A stretch of DNA of 64,000 nucleotides from Kofleriaceae bacterium (GCA_018057825.1 JAGPCY010000046.1:1-64000), one strand, 5' to 3'. Counted from the stretch's first letter, positions 1 to 8,585 are shown. The notes: generated by a model from the sequence alone, not told the origin. Numbers and translations are program-made.

Positions 1-34
1 CCAACATGATCGCGAGGTCGGTGTTGAGCGTCAT
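1..34 (-). CDS. 5' end of an unidentified gene leaving the window
   Basis: On the minus strand an ATG at 34 opens a frame reading MTLNTDLAIML before the window ends. A GAGG-type ribosome site lies about 14 bases upstream, a little far. Only 11 codons are visible, so no function can be given. If real, it is divergent from the TetR gene at 400, and the hexamer tract at 138-320 sits between the two. Confidence 0.3.
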   Translation of the reverse strand, partial: MTLNTDLAIML

Positions 35-137
35 CCCCGCACGCTGATCCTCCCGCCGCGCGGCTGCAACGACGACGTCCACCTCCCTAGAAACCTGGCG
101 GATTCCGATCGCCTAGCCACCTAACTGCTCGGCATTG

Positions 138-320
138 GAGACCGAGACCGAGTCCGAGGCCGAGTCCGAGGCCGAGTCCGAGACCGAGACCGAGTCCGAG
201 ACCGAGTCCGAGACCGAGTCCGAGACCGAGGCCGAGTCCGAGACCGAGTCCGAGACCGAGGCCGAGTCCGAGACCGAGTCCGAGGTTGAGGTTGAGGTTG
301 AGGTTGAGGTTGAGGTTGAG
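138..320 (+). repeat. Hexanucleotide tract 1 (GAGNCC then GAGGTT)
   Basis: About 30 hexamers in unbroken 6-base phase. The first part mixes GAGACC, GAGTCC and GAGGCC; from 282 to 317 there are six identical GAGGTT units, then GAG. No stop codon occurs in any frame, so long Glu/Thr/Ala/Ser-rich ORFs are predicted through it, which I consider spurious. It lies in a probable divergent intergenic region and ends 80 bases before the TetR start. It is the only tract with a homogeneous variant block. Confidence 0.9.
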
Positions 321-370
321 CGGTTGCGCATCAGACCGGTCGGGCGGTGGCCGCTGGTATCTGCTTGCGG

Positions 371-390
371 TTTTCGTAAACAGCGTTTAC
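371..390 (+). promoter_or_regulatory. Palindromic operator upstream of the TetR gene
   Basis: A perfect inverted repeat GTAAAC-AGC-GTTTAC (376-390) sits in a short AT-rich stretch ending 10 bases before the TetR ATG. TetR-family repressors typically bind such palindromes over their own promoter, so autoregulation of the two-gene operon is the natural inference. I saw no clear -35/-10 pair. Confidence 0.55.
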
Positions 391-399
391 TTTTCAAGC

Positions 400-1092
400 A
401 TGATTCACGAGAGCGCGACCGCCCAGCCCCGGGCCCGCCGCCGCGAGGCCAACCTCGAGCGCATCCTCGACGCGGCGCTGGCGATGGTCGCGCGCGACGG
501 CCTCGACGCGCTGCACATGGCGCGGCTGGCCGACGCCGTCGACTACACCCCGGGCGCGCTCTACCGCTACGTCGCGTCAAAGGACGCGCTGATCGCGGCG
601 CTGGTCGCCCGGACCCTGGCCCAGGTGGGCGACGAGCTGGCCGCCGCCCTCGCGGCCCTGCCGCCGCGGGCCACGCCGCTGGCGCGGATCGCCGCCATGG
701 TGGGGGCCTACGCGCGCTTCGCCCGCCGCGCGCCCCACGCCTTCGGCCTCCTGGCCGCGGCCCTGGCGGCGCCCCGGGTGCTGGTCGCCGACGCCGACGC
801 GACCCGCGTCACCGCCGCGGCGGTGATCGCCGCGCTGACGCCGCTGGCCACCGCGCTCGACGCCGCGGTCGCCGCCGACCAGCTCACCGCCGGCCCGACG
901 CTCGACCGCACCTTGTGTCTGTTCGCCTTGGTCCACGGCCTGGCCCAGCTCCCCAAGCTCGGCCGGGCCGCGCCGACCCGCCTCGACGTCGACGCCACGC
1001 TCGCCGTCGGGATCCGCGCGCTCTTGATCGGCTGGGGCGCCGGTCCGCGCGCGGTCGACGCCGCCCTGCCCCGCCTCACGGAGCTGCCATGA
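400..1092 (+). CDS. TetR/AcrR-family transcriptional regulator
   Basis: A 230-residue one-component regulator. The N-terminal HTH spans about residues 18-62, with the family pattern ILDAAL...MARLADAV...GALYRYVASKDALI. The C-terminal all-helical ligand domain is Ala/Leu-rich and gives no clue to the ligand. ATG 400 is chosen because it follows the palindromic operator; an upstream in-frame start at 286 would translate the hexamer tract and is rejected. The stop overlaps the next start (ATGA), so the regulator and the hydroxylase-like gene are probably co-transcribed. Confidence 0.85.
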   Translation: MIHESATAQPRARRREANLERILDAALAMVARDGLDALHMARLADAVDYTPGALYRYVASKDALIAALVARTLAQVGDELAAALAALPPRATPLARIAAMVGAYARFARRAPHAFGLLAAALAAPRVLVADADATRVTAAAVIAALTPLATALDAAVAADQLTAGPTLDRTLCLFALVHGLAQLPKLGRAAPTRLDVDATLAVGIRALLIGWGAGPRAVDAALPRLTELP

Positions 1093-1649
1093 CCTCGACC
1101 CTGCCCCTGGCCGCCGTCGCCGGCGCCGCCGCCTGGACCTTCCTCGAGTACGTGATCCACCGCTGGCTCGGCCACCATCCTCGCCTGCGCGGCAACCCGT
1201 TCGGCGTCGAGCACGTCCGCCATCACAGCGAGGGCAACTACTTCGCGCCCAACCGCAAGAAGGCCGCCGCAGCCGGCCTGGTCGCGATCGTCCTCGGCGC
1301 GCCCGCGGCGCTGCTCGCCGGTGCGCCGGGCGTGGCCTTCGTCGCCGGGCTCTTGATCATGTACGTCGGCTACGAGGTCATGCACCGCCGCGAGCACACC
1401 CACGCCGGCATCGGCCGCTACGGCCGGTGGGCGCGTCGCCACCACTTCCACCACCACTTCGTCGATCCGCGGACCAACCACGGGGTCACGACCCCGCTGT
1501 GGGATCTGGTCTTCGGCACCTACCGCCGCCCCGACGTCATCCCGGTGCCGGCGCGGCTGTGCATGGCCTGGCTCCTCGACGATCGCGGCGCGGTCCGCGC
1601 CGAGCACGCCGCCAGCTACCGCCTGCGCGGCCGGGTCGCGGCCGAGTGA
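1089..1649 (+). CDS. Sterol desaturase / fatty acid hydroxylase-like membrane protein
   Basis: A 186-residue membrane protein with the histidine clusters of the fatty acid hydroxylase superfamily: HRWLGHH near residue 24, HVRHH near 48, HRREH near 99, and a His-rich run near 118-123. These ligate a di-iron centre that hydroxylates or desaturates lipids. Hydrophobic segments lie near residues 5-23 and 58-90. It overlaps the TetR gene by 4 bases, so TetR probably controls it; the ligand may be a lipid. The substrate (fatty acid, sterol or carotenoid) cannot be told. It converges on the GNAT gene with only 12 bases between. Confidence 0.8.
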   Translation: MTSTLPLAAVAGAAAWTFLEYVIHRWLGHHPRLRGNPFGVEHVRHHSEGNYFAPNRKKAAAAGLVAIVLGAPAALLAGAPGVAFVAGLLIMYVGYEVMHRREHTHAGIGRYGRWARRHHFHHHFVDPRTNHGVTTPLWDLVFGTYRRPDVIPVPARLCMAWLLDDRGAVRAEHAASYRLRGRVAAE

Positions 1650-1661
1650 TCGGCCGACCGT

Positions 1662-2177
1662 TCATCGCAGCGGCAGCGCCATCCGCAACGCGCGCTGCCC
1701 GGCGGCGTAGCGCCCGACGTCCTGCTCGACCGGCTGGAAGCCGGCCCGCAGGTACATGGCCTGGGCCCCGAGGTTGTCCTCGGCGACGCACAGGCGCAGC
1801 TCGAGCAGCTGGGCGGCCGAGGCCGCCGCCCGCGCCACCCCGATCGCGTGGCGCAGGAGCGCTCGCCCCAGGCCGTGGCCGCGCCACGGCGGCTCGACGG
1901 TGATCGCGAGCAGATCGGCGACCTGCGCGCCGGAGCGATCGTCGCGGTAGAACGCGATCATCGTGAAGCCGCGGCGCGGCGTCGGGTCGTCGATCCACGC
2001 CGCCACGTTGGCCTGCGCCAGCCAGGCCGGCAGGACCTCATGGTAGTCACCCAGGTGCGCGAACGCGCGGGTCCCGACCTCGCCGAGCCAGGCGTGGTCG
2101 AGGCGATGGGCGCGACGGATCTGGGCCGGCGCGACCAGGCCGGGCCTCGACGAGCTGGGGCGCGGCAACGCCACCAT
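1662..2177 (-). CDS. GNAT-family N-acetyltransferase
   Basis: A 171-residue acetyltransferase. The acetyl-CoA pyrophosphate loop is visible as VEPPWRGHGLGRALL near residues 93-107 (R/Q-x-x-G-x-G/A), followed by the late-domain pattern VAEDNLGAQAMYLRAGF. The arrangement resembles RimI-like or generic GNAT enzymes; the acceptor is unknown. It runs convergent to the hydroxylase-like gene. Confidence 0.85.
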   Translation of the reverse strand: MVALPRPSSSRPGLVAPAQIRRAHRLDHAWLGEVGTRAFAHLGDYHEVLPAWLAQANVAAWIDDPTPRRGFTMIAFYRDDRSGAQVADLLAITVEPPWRGHGLGRALLRHAIGVARAAASAAQLLELRLCVAEDNLGAQAMYLRAGFQPVEQDVGRYAAGQRALRMALPLR

Positions 2178-2195
2178 GGCGACCGCCGCCTCGCC

Positions 2196-2582
2196 TCACC
2201 CCGCCGACGAGCTGGTCGGGCTGACGTCGCGGCGGACGGCGTCGCGCTTGGCCGGCAGCGCCGCGACCCGGTCTTGCTTCAGGGCCGTCGCGGCGAGCGG
2301 GGTCGCGGTCGAGCCGCTGTTCGGAGCGCCGTTACTCGGCGCGCCGTTGCTCGTCACCGCAGGCGCCAGCTCGCGCACCGCGTACCGGCCGGGCGCGGTG
2401 CGCACGAACCGCGACTGGTCGCCCAGCCGCTTGATGTCCATCGCCAGGTCCCGCGCGACCACGGTGTCAGGAGTCTTCGACTTGCTGGGCAGGCGCGCCC
2501 CGGCGCGCTGGACGATCTCGCGCACCGAGAGCGGGGCGCCGCAGGTTCGCAAGACTTCCTCAACCACGGATAGCGTGCTCAT
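2196..2582 (-). CDS. HARE-HTH domain protein
   Basis: A 128-residue protein. Residues 1-65 (from MSTLSVVEEVLRTCGAPLS through FVRTAPGRYAV) match the HARE-HTH winged-helix fold found in bacterial RNA polymerase delta, restriction enzymes and eukaryotic ASXL proteins. The tail is low complexity and includes the near-repeat SNGAP. It probably binds DNA or RNA polymerase. The start at 2582 follows a G-rich ribosome site; an upstream ATG (2612) only adds a short unconserved peptide. It is 18 bases downstream of the GNAT start and may share its transcript. Confidence 0.7.
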   Translation of the reverse strand: MSTLSVVEEVLRTCGAPLSVREIVQRAGARLPSKSKTPDTVVARDLAMDIKRLGDQSRFVRTAPGRYAVRELAPAVTSNGAPSNGAPNSGSTATPLAATALKQDRVAALPAKRDAVRRDVSPTSSSAG

Positions 2583-2714
2583 CGGATTCCCCCCGGGCGA
2601 ACGGCCCCGCACCAGCGGCCGTCCCCGTAGCCATGAGTTCGTTCGCGTCGCGTCGCGCTCGCGCGATCCGCGACGAGCACGGCCATCCTAGCCAACGGGG
2701 TCCGACGTACCAGC

Positions 2715-2720
2715 TTGACA
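2715..2720 (+). promoter_or_regulatory. Possible -35 box in the 2583-2854 divergent region
   Basis: TTGACA, a perfect sigma-70 -35 hexamer, lies in the only AT-richer part of the divergent intergenic region. No convincing -10 is visible at 16-18 bases, so the assignment is tentative. The neighbouring TCGA-TTTTTC-TCGA is a small palindrome. Confidence 0.25.
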
Positions 2721-2854
2721 TGCTCGATTTTTCTCGACGGACATCGTGGACGAAATGATCGAACGGCGCCGTTGCATTTTCATCCGCGATGCGATCAGCG
2801 ACCGCGCCATCGCGCGCCGCGCGTAGACTCGTCGCCCACCGCCCGGGAGCACGC

Positions 2855-4129
2855 ATGACCAACCTGTGGGAACCGATCTTGGCCATCCTCATGGCCCTCA
2901 CCAACGTCGCGATCAAGCCCAACCCTGGCGCGCCGAGCGGCGACGCCGCGCTGACCTACGCGGTGCCGACCGCCGACCTGGTGGTCCACGTCGATCTGAA
3001 GCCGACCGTGATCGACAACTACCCGGTCCTGGCCAAGCTGGCCGCGACCCCGGCGCTCCAGCGCGATCCGACGCTCCGGGCCCAGCTCGACGGCGCGATG
3101 CTCCAGCTCGAGGGCGGCCGGGCCATGGTGAAGAGCCTTCTCGGGGTCGACCCGGCGACCGACCTGACCTCGATCACCGGGTTCGTCGCCTTGCGCCCCG
3201 CGGCCGGCACGACGCCCGACTTCCTCGTGGTCGCGCGCGGCACGCTCCCGGCGGAGCTGCCGCAGCGCCTGACCCAGCAGATGCCGGCCACCGCCGAGGT
3301 GATCGACGGGCGGACCGCGGTCGTGACGCCCGACGGCGTGATGATCGGCGCGACCCGCAAGGGCGAGCTCCTGGTCGGGACGCGGGCGCTGGTGGCGCCG
3401 CGCCTGGCCGACGCCTGGCAGGCCCCGCCGCGGCCCCGCACCTCGCCGTGGTCCCAGGTCGCGACCGCGCTCGACGCGCGTCCCTTCGCGCTGGTCGCGA
3501 GCCTGCCGACCACCGCGGGCGCGGCGAGCTTCGCCAGCGCCGAGCCGGTCGTGCGCGACGTCATGACCGGCCACCACGCGATGATCATGAGCGCCAGCGC
3601 GACCGGCCTGGCGTGGAGCTTCGACGCCCGCACGCCGGCGATGGCGACGCGCATGCAGCACGCCGCGAGCGCGCTGGTCGCGTTCCTGCGCGCCGGCCAC
3701 CTGGTCCCGCGCGCGCTGCTCGACCTGGCTCTGGCCTGGGCCCCGAGCTACGCCGGCACCGACCCGATCCTCGACGGCCTGCTCCGCGATCGCGACAAGG
3801 TGGCGGCGGTCTTGGCCCAGCTCTCGGGCGACGGCCAGTTCGCCGCCGCGATCAAGCGCACCGGCGATCGGGTGACGATGACCGCGACCGGCCAGCGGTT
3901 CTCCGAGGTCGTGCCGCTGGCCGCGGTCGCGGTGGGCGTAGCCGTCGGCGCGCTGACCGTCGGGCAGGCGGTCAAGGACGAGGCCAAGGCGAGCAGTGCG
4001 GCGCCGCCCCCGCCGATGGGAAAGCCGACCGTCGCGCCGACGCGACCGAGCCCGCCGACGCGGCCGCGGACGACGCCGCCGGGCAAGCCGACCAGCGGTG
4101 GACCGCGACCGACTGCGCCGACGCGGTAG
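2855..4129 (+). CDS. Hypothetical exported protein, Pro/Thr-rich C-terminus
   Basis: A 424-residue protein not recognised. The N-terminus (WEPILAILMALTNVAI) is hydrophobic and could be a signal or anchor. The middle has alternating structured stretches with phrases such as ADLVVHVDLKP and FLVVARGTLP, reminiscent of DUF3352-like or generic extracytoplasmic proteins, but this is weak. A hydrophobic segment VVPLAAVAVGVAVGALTVG lies near residue 350, followed by a Pro/Thr/Arg tail of about 55 residues. ATG 2855 follows a GGGAG site. The hexamer tract begins 8 bases after the stop. Confidence 0.6.
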   Translation: MTNLWEPILAILMALTNVAIKPNPGAPSGDAALTYAVPTADLVVHVDLKPTVIDNYPVLAKLAATPALQRDPTLRAQLDGAMLQLEGGRAMVKSLLGVDPATDLTSITGFVALRPAAGTTPDFLVVARGTLPAELPQRLTQQMPATAEVIDGRTAVVTPDGVMIGATRKGELLVGTRALVAPRLADAWQAPPRPRTSPWSQVATALDARPFALVASLPTTAGAASFASAEPVVRDVMTGHHAMIMSASATGLAWSFDARTPAMATRMQHAASALVAFLRAGHLVPRALLDLALAWAPSYAGTDPILDGLLRDRDKVAAVLAQLSGDGQFAAAIKRTGDRVTMTATGQRFSEVVPLAAVAVGVAVGALTVGQAVKDEAKASSAAPPPPMGKPTVAPTRPSPPTRPRTTPPGKPTSGGPRPTAPTR

Positions 4130-4137
4130 GCGGGACG

Positions 4138-4249
4138 GAGGCGGAGGCGGAGACCGAGACCGAGGCCGAGACCGAGGCCGAGGCCGAGACCGAGACCGAG
4201 GCCGAGACCGAGACGGAGACCGAGGCGGAGGCCGAGTCCGAGGACGAGG
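4138..4249 (+). repeat. Hexanucleotide tract 2 between convergent genes
   Basis: About 19 hexamers of GAGACC/GAGGCC type, with a few GCGGAG and GAGTCC variants. It fills nearly the whole space between the stop at 4129 (plus strand) and the stop at 4255 (minus strand). Confidence 0.9.
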
Positions 4250-4254
4250 GTGTT

Positions 4255-4785
4255 CTAGACCGCGATGCGCTCGACGATTCGGGTCAGATCCTCGAAGTCG
4301 CAGTCGGCGACGGGGTCGGTCGCCGGCACGACGGCGACCGGCTTGATCGGGCCGAGGTCGTCGCCCTCGACGCTCATCTCGACGATCATCTCGTCATCGA
4401 TCGACACCCACTCGCCGTCGCGCAAGACCCGACGCTGCCCGACCCGGCGCTCGTACTGGAAGATCCGGGTGTCGGCCTTGCCGACGCGGCGGTCGATCCG
4501 CCGGCGCTCGCGGGTCAAGGCGGTGCGCAGCTCGGCGACCGTCGGCGGCATCGGCTCGAGGATCTGGGCCTGGCCGTGGCACGAAAAGCACATCGAGTGC
4601 CAGCCGCCGAGCAGCTCGACCGAGCGCAACAGGCGGCGACGGCGCTCGAGGCACACCACGCAGCGCGCGCCGGCCCCGACCGGGCGAGCGTCGACCCAGC
4701 GGGCGTAACAGCCCCAGCAGCGACCGCGGCGGAGCTCGCTGACCTTGGCGTGGCAGACGTCGCACTCGTGGGCCGGAGCAGACAT
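4255..4785 (-). CDS. Small cysteine-cluster (zinc-finger-like) protein
   Basis: A 176-residue protein with CDVCH (about residue 8), CWGCY, CVVC and CFSCHG in the first 85 residues. These are four CxxC-type knuckles, likely binding two zinc ions; CFSCHG could also be read as a haem-type CxxCH but lacks an export signal. The C-terminal half is charged and acidic. The start is placed at 4785 after a GAGGG site; the upstream extension is Arg-rich and lies in the next gene's promoter. It is divergent from the nuclease gene at 4940. Function unknown; nucleic-acid or protein binding is plausible. Confidence 0.6.
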   Translation of the reverse strand: MSAPAHECDVCHAKVSELRRGRCWGCYARWVDARPVGAGARCVVCLERRRRLLRSVELLGGWHSMCFSCHGQAQILEPMPPTVAELRTALTRERRRIDRRVGKADTRIFQYERRVGQRRVLRDGEWVSIDDEMIVEMSVEGDDLGPIKPVAVVPATDPVADCDFEDLTRIVERIAV

Positions 4786-4939
4786 GGTGCCCTCGGTGGT
4801 ACGCGGCGGCCGATCGACGGGCAAGTTTTCGGCGGCGGCGGCGGCGCGGCCGCGCGCCCATCGGCCCCGCGCCCGTCGGCGCGGGCGATCATCGATTGAC
4901 TTGCCCCGGCGCGGGCCCGTAGGGTGATCGCGGGGTCTC

Positions 4940-5737
4940 GTGCCGTCGACGCGCGCGCTCATCCATGCTCCCTGGTCCGCCTCGAAGGTGTCGACCGCGC
5001 TGCGTTGCCCGCGGCTGTTCCACTTCCGCTACGTCGACAAGCTGCCCGAGCCGGTGGTCATGCCCGAGGCCCGGATCGGCAAGGCCATCCACGTCGCCCT
5101 CGAGCACGCGCTGCAGGGCACGCCGCCCCCCGAGGCCGCGGCCAAGGGCCGGGCCGAGCTGACCGACGAGGGCGAGCAGCTCCGCTTCGACGCCCTGGCC
5201 GCCGGCGTCGCGCCGTTCACCGAGCGCATCAACCGCTTCCGCCGCCAGCGCCGGGTCCAGCGCCAGTTCGTCGAGCACGCCCTGGCGATCCGCGACGACC
5301 TGACCGCGACCCAGTTCTACGCCGGCGACGCGTTCTACCGCGGGGTGGTCGACGCCGCCTACCTCTACGACGACGAACACCTGGCGGTGGTCGATCACAA
5401 GACCGGGCGCCGGGTCGCCGGCAGCGTCATGCGCGATCAGCTCGAGGGCTATCTGGTGCTGTCGGCGGCGTGGTGGAAGGCGGCGCGGACCTTCTGGCTC
5501 GGCCTGCACTGGGTCGCCGAGCGCGCGGTCGAGTGGTCCGAGTCGGTCGCCGCGACCGAGGTCAGCGCTCGCCTGGCGCCGGCGCTCCTCGACAACATCG
5601 AGGCCGCGGCCCTGGCGGTCGACGACGGCCCGCGCACCAACCCCGGCCCGTGGTGCGATCGCTGCGCCTACCGCTCGCTGTGTCCGGCCAGCCAGGATCG
5701 CTGGGAACCGGTCTTCTACGACGAGGACGAGGACTGA
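4940..5737 (+). CDS. RecB/Cas4-like PD-(D/E)XK nuclease with Fe-S cluster
   Basis: A 265-residue single-domain nuclease of the PDDEXK_1/Cas4/AddB C-terminal family. Visible motifs are CPRLFHFRY (first Fe-S cysteine, near residue 23), GKAIH (motif I His), FYRGVVDAAY (metal Asp), VVDHKTGR (D...D/E-x-K core) and QLEGY. The C-terminal WCDRCAYRSLCP supplies the other three cysteines of a 4Fe-4S cluster. Such enzymes cut single-stranded DNA ends. No cas genes or AddA-like helicase are nearby, so a stand-alone repair role is likelier than CRISPR adaptation. The start is GTG. Confidence 0.85.
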   Translation: MPSTRALIHAPWSASKVSTALRCPRLFHFRYVDKLPEPVVMPEARIGKAIHVALEHALQGTPPPEAAAKGRAELTDEGEQLRFDALAAGVAPFTERINRFRRQRRVQRQFVEHALAIRDDLTATQFYAGDAFYRGVVDAAYLYDDEHLAVVDHKTGRRVAGSVMRDQLEGYLVLSAAWWKAARTFWLGLHWVAERAVEWSESVAATEVSARLAPALLDNIEAAALAVDDGPRTNPGPWCDRCAYRSLCPASQDRWEPVFYDEDED

Positions 5738-5748
5738 TCCACAAAGGC

Positions 5749-6012
5749 CTCCACCTTCGCCTCGGTCTCCGCCTCGGCCTCGGTCTCCGCCTCGGTCTCG
5801 GTCTCGGTCTCCGCCTCGGTCTCGGTCTCGGTCTCGGTCTCGGCCTCGGTCTCGGTCTCGGTCTCGGCCTCGGTCTCGGTCTCGGTCTCGGCCTCGGTCT
5901 CGGTCTCGGCCTCCGCCTCGGCCTCCGCCTCGGTCTCCGCCTCCGCCTCCGCCTCCGTCTCGGTCTCGGCCTCGGTCTCGGTCTCGGTCTCGGCCTCCGC
6001 CTCGGTCTCGGT
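5749..6012 (-). repeat. Hexanucleotide tract 3 between convergent genes
   Basis: About 44 hexamers reading TCGGTC/TCGGCC/TCCGCC on the plus strand, i.e. GAGACC type on the minus strand. It fills the gap from the nuclease stop (5737) to the opposing stop (6016). It is among the longest tracts and keeps the 6-base phase throughout. Confidence 0.9.
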
Positions 6013-6015
6013 CTA

Positions 6016-6351
6016 TCAACCGCCCCGGCCGGGCCCGCGCCAGCGCAAGACCCGAGGCGGCCACGGCGGCAGGCCGTCGGCCGCGCGCTTTGGGGCCGAG
6101 CGTGCGGTCAGGCGCGCCAGCATGAGGAGATCGGCCGCGGCCTCGTCATCGGCCGCCGCGTCCGCACCGGTCGCGGTCAGCGCGGCGGCGCCGTCGGCGC
6201 CCAGCTCGGCGACGAACCCGCGCTCGCCGTCGGCGGTCAAGACCCAGCCGGCGTAGCGCGCGCCGTCGGGCGTGGCCGCGGTCAGCTCGAGGAGCAACCG
6301 GGCGCCGGTGGTCGGCCGCAGGCGAGCGCGCTCGTCGGCGCCGCGGTCCAT
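6016..6351 (-). CDS. Small hypothetical protein downstream of the sulfatase
   Basis: A 111-residue protein whose ATG lies two bases after the sulfatase stop, so it is almost surely translated from the same mRNA. The middle (ARLLLELTAATPDG...GYVLTADGE-like, then GFVAELGADGAAAL) suggests a small beta-rich domain such as a PilZ-like fold, but this is not secure. The C-terminus is Arg/Pro/Trp-rich. No function assigned. Confidence 0.55.
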   Translation of the reverse strand: MDRGADERARLRPTTGARLLLELTAATPDGARYAGWVLTADGERGFVAELGADGAAALTATGADAAADDEAAADLLMLARLTARSAPKRAADGLPPWPPRVLRWRGPGRGG

Positions 6352-6353
6352 CA

Positions 6354-8585
6354 CTACTCGCCGAGGTCCTGGGCGAACCGCGCGGTGACGTTGGCCGGGT
6401 TGCCCCAGGCCGACTTCTTCCACTCGGCGTTGTGGGTGCGCAGGAGCCACAGCGGATCGAGGACGGTGCGGGCGCCGATCGCGGCGCCGCCGACCGGGGT
6501 CACTGGCGACAGCTCGTCGGGATCCGCGGCCAGGTCGTAGATCCGCGGCGCGCCGCCACCCGAGGTCCGGGCCTTCCAGTCGCCCAGGCGGCCGGCGTGG
6601 GCGTCCTCGTACTGCGAGGTCATCGACAGCCGACCGTAGGGACCGTCGACGCCGGTGGCCAGCGGGATCAGCGACTGGCCCTGCCACTCGGGATCGATCG
6701 GCTGGCCCAGGGCATCGGCCATGGTCGGGACCACGTCGATGAGCTCGGTGCCGGCGGCGTACTTGCCGGCCGGCAGGAGCGGCGGGTAGTGGATGAGCAG
6801 CGGCACGTGGACCAGCATGTCGCGGGTCGAGGCGCCGTGACCGACCCGGCCATCCTCCCACTGCTCGTCGCCGTGGTCGGCGGTGATGATGAGCATCGTG
6901 TCCTGCCACCGCCCCTCGGCCTCGAGCTTGGCGATCAGGTCGCCGAGCACCTTGTCCTGGTAGCTGACGTTCGAGTCGTAGAGCGCGCGGACGTGCTTGG
7001 TCTCGGCCTCGGTCAGCTTGGCGCCGGTGGCCGCGGCCGCGGCGTCGGCCCCGGAGAACACCTTGGCGAAGCGACCGTTGTAGCCGGGGTTGTACTGCTC
7101 GATCCACGGCTCCTTGGCCCGCCACGACACGTGGGTGTCGACGGTGCCGACGTACAGGAACCACGGGTCGGCCTTGCCGCCGACGAACTTCAGGCCCTTC
7201 TCGACGATGTCCTCAGCCTTGAGCCCGAGGGCCTCGTGGATGTGGTTGGAGTACGCGTCCCACTTGGTGCCGAAGCCCCAGCGCTTGGGCTCGACGTAGC
7301 CGTTGGCGCTGGCGCCCGCGACGTACAGGCCGGCGGCCTTGGCCACCTCGTCGATCGTGGTCCAGTTGAGGCCGAGCTTGGCGTCGGCCGGGATCATCGC
7401 GTGCTTGATCGGATACAGCGACGACCACAGCGACGCGTGCGAGACCCGCGACTCGTTGCCCTGGACGTAGTGCTGGAGGAACACCGCCGAGGTCTGCGCC
7501 AGCTTCTCGAAGTTGGGGACCTCGGGGCGAGCCTTGGGGTTCCAGACCTTGACCCGATCGGCGCGCAGCGAGTCCATCACGAACAGGATGACGTGCTTGG
7601 GCGCCGCGCCGCGGGCGACCTTCGGCACCTCGCCCGGCACCACCAGGGCGGCCTTGGTCAGCTTGGCGCTCGGGCAGCCGCGACCGATCAGATCGAGGCG
7701 GACCGCCTTGCCGGCCAGGCTGGTCAGATCGACCGCCGAGCCCAGGCCGGCCAGCTTGCCGTCGAGGCCGGCGCCGTCGGCGGCGGTGGCCTTGACCGCG
7801 ACCTCGCACGCGCCGTCGGCCAGATCGCCGGTCAGGCGGCCCGAGGCCGGGACCTGGACGAAGTACGACAGGCCACCGCCCTCGGGCAGGACCAGGGCCT
7901 GGGCGCCGCCGTCGTAGAACGCGGTCGCGCCGTCGCCAGGAGCGCTGCCGCCGATCTGGAGCCAGTCGATCGCGACCCCGCCGCCGCGGGTGAAGAACAG
8001 AAGCTCGTTCTCGCCGGCCTTCCACTGGCCAGCCGGGGCCTTGAGCTCGAGCGTGGTCCAGCCGACCTCGAGCTGGCCGGTGACGTCGGGGTTGCCGTTG
8101 ACGCGGATCGCGAAGGGCCGGGCGGTCTCGGAGTACGCGCGGACCCGCACCACCGGCTCGCCGGCGAGCTGGGCCTCGGTCACCGGCACGTCGAGCTTGG
8201 CCGAGCCGCCGGTCATGACCGCGACCTTGACGTCGCCCTGGCTCTGCCGGAGCTTCCACGCCGTGGTCTTGGTCTTGCGCAGGTTGCCGAACCGCGCGTA
8301 CTTGGCGAAGCCGTTCGAGCCGCCGACGATGAACAGGCCACCGCCGCGGGTGACGTGAGCCGACAGCCGGTTGTCGACCAGCGAGTAGGCCAGCCGTTCC
8401 GGGCCGCGGTCGGGCGCCTTGGCCGGGGGCTTGCCCGGCTTGGGGGTTTCGGGTTGGTCGGGCTGGGCCACGGCGCCCGAGCCGGCGCTGCCGCCACCGG
8501 CCGGCGCCTTCTTGTCGGACTTGCAGCCCAGCACGAGGGAGGGGAGGAGCGCCGCCAACGCGGCGGCGCGGAGCATCGTGGTCAT
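6354..8585 (-). CDS. Sulfatase-fold (alkaline phosphatase superfamily) lipoprotein
   Basis: A 743-residue protein with lipoprotein signal SLVLGC (Cys21), a Gly/Ser/Pro linker, a beta-rich region to about residue 325, then a sulfatase domain. HVILFVMDSLRADR (near residue 330) gives the first metal Asp, SRVSHASLW holds the likely nucleophile region, GTVDTH and ITADHGDEQ (near 565) give later metal ligands. The classical C/S-x-P-x-R signature that is converted to formylglycine is not seen, so it may act as a phosphodiesterase or phosphotransferase rather than a true sulfatase. It is outer-membrane or periplasmic, and is followed immediately by a small gene. Confidence 0.8.
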   Translation of the reverse strand: MTTMLRAAALAALLPSLVLGCKSDKKAPAGGGSAGSGAVAQPDQPETPKPGKPPAKAPDRGPERLAYSLVDNRLSAHVTRGGGLFIVGGSNGFAKYARFGNLRKTKTTAWKLRQSQGDVKVAVMTGGSAKLDVPVTEAQLAGEPVVRVRAYSETARPFAIRVNGNPDVTGQLEVGWTTLELKAPAGQWKAGENELLFFTRGGGVAIDWLQIGGSAPGDGATAFYDGGAQALVLPEGGGLSYFVQVPASGRLTGDLADGACEVAVKATAADGAGLDGKLAGLGSAVDLTSLAGKAVRLDLIGRGCPSAKLTKAALVVPGEVPKVARGAAPKHVILFVMDSLRADRVKVWNPKARPEVPNFEKLAQTSAVFLQHYVQGNESRVSHASLWSSLYPIKHAMIPADAKLGLNWTTIDEVAKAAGLYVAGASANGYVEPKRWGFGTKWDAYSNHIHEALGLKAEDIVEKGLKFVGGKADPWFLYVGTVDTHVSWRAKEPWIEQYNPGYNGRFAKVFSGADAAAAATGAKLTEAETKHVRALYDSNVSYQDKVLGDLIAKLEAEGRWQDTMLIITADHGDEQWEDGRVGHGASTRDMLVHVPLLIHYPPLLPAGKYAAGTELIDVVPTMADALGQPIDPEWQGQSLIPLATGVDGPYGRLSMTSQYEDAHAGRLGDWKARTSGGGAPRIYDLAADPDELSPVTPVGGAAIGARTVLDPLWLLRTHNAEWKKSAWGNPANVTARFAQDLGE

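Noticed and set aside
135-1088. Glu/Thr/Ala/Ser repeat protein read through tract 1
   Set aside because: The hexamer has no stop in any frame, so open frames are automatic; the frame then runs out of phase through the TetR gene. The same applies to Arg/Asp, Leu/Gly and Ser/Val repeat ORFs in all tracts.
4940-5737. CRISPR adaptation gene cas4
   Set aside because: The motifs fit the wider RecB/Cas4 nuclease group, but there are no other cas genes or arrays in the window.
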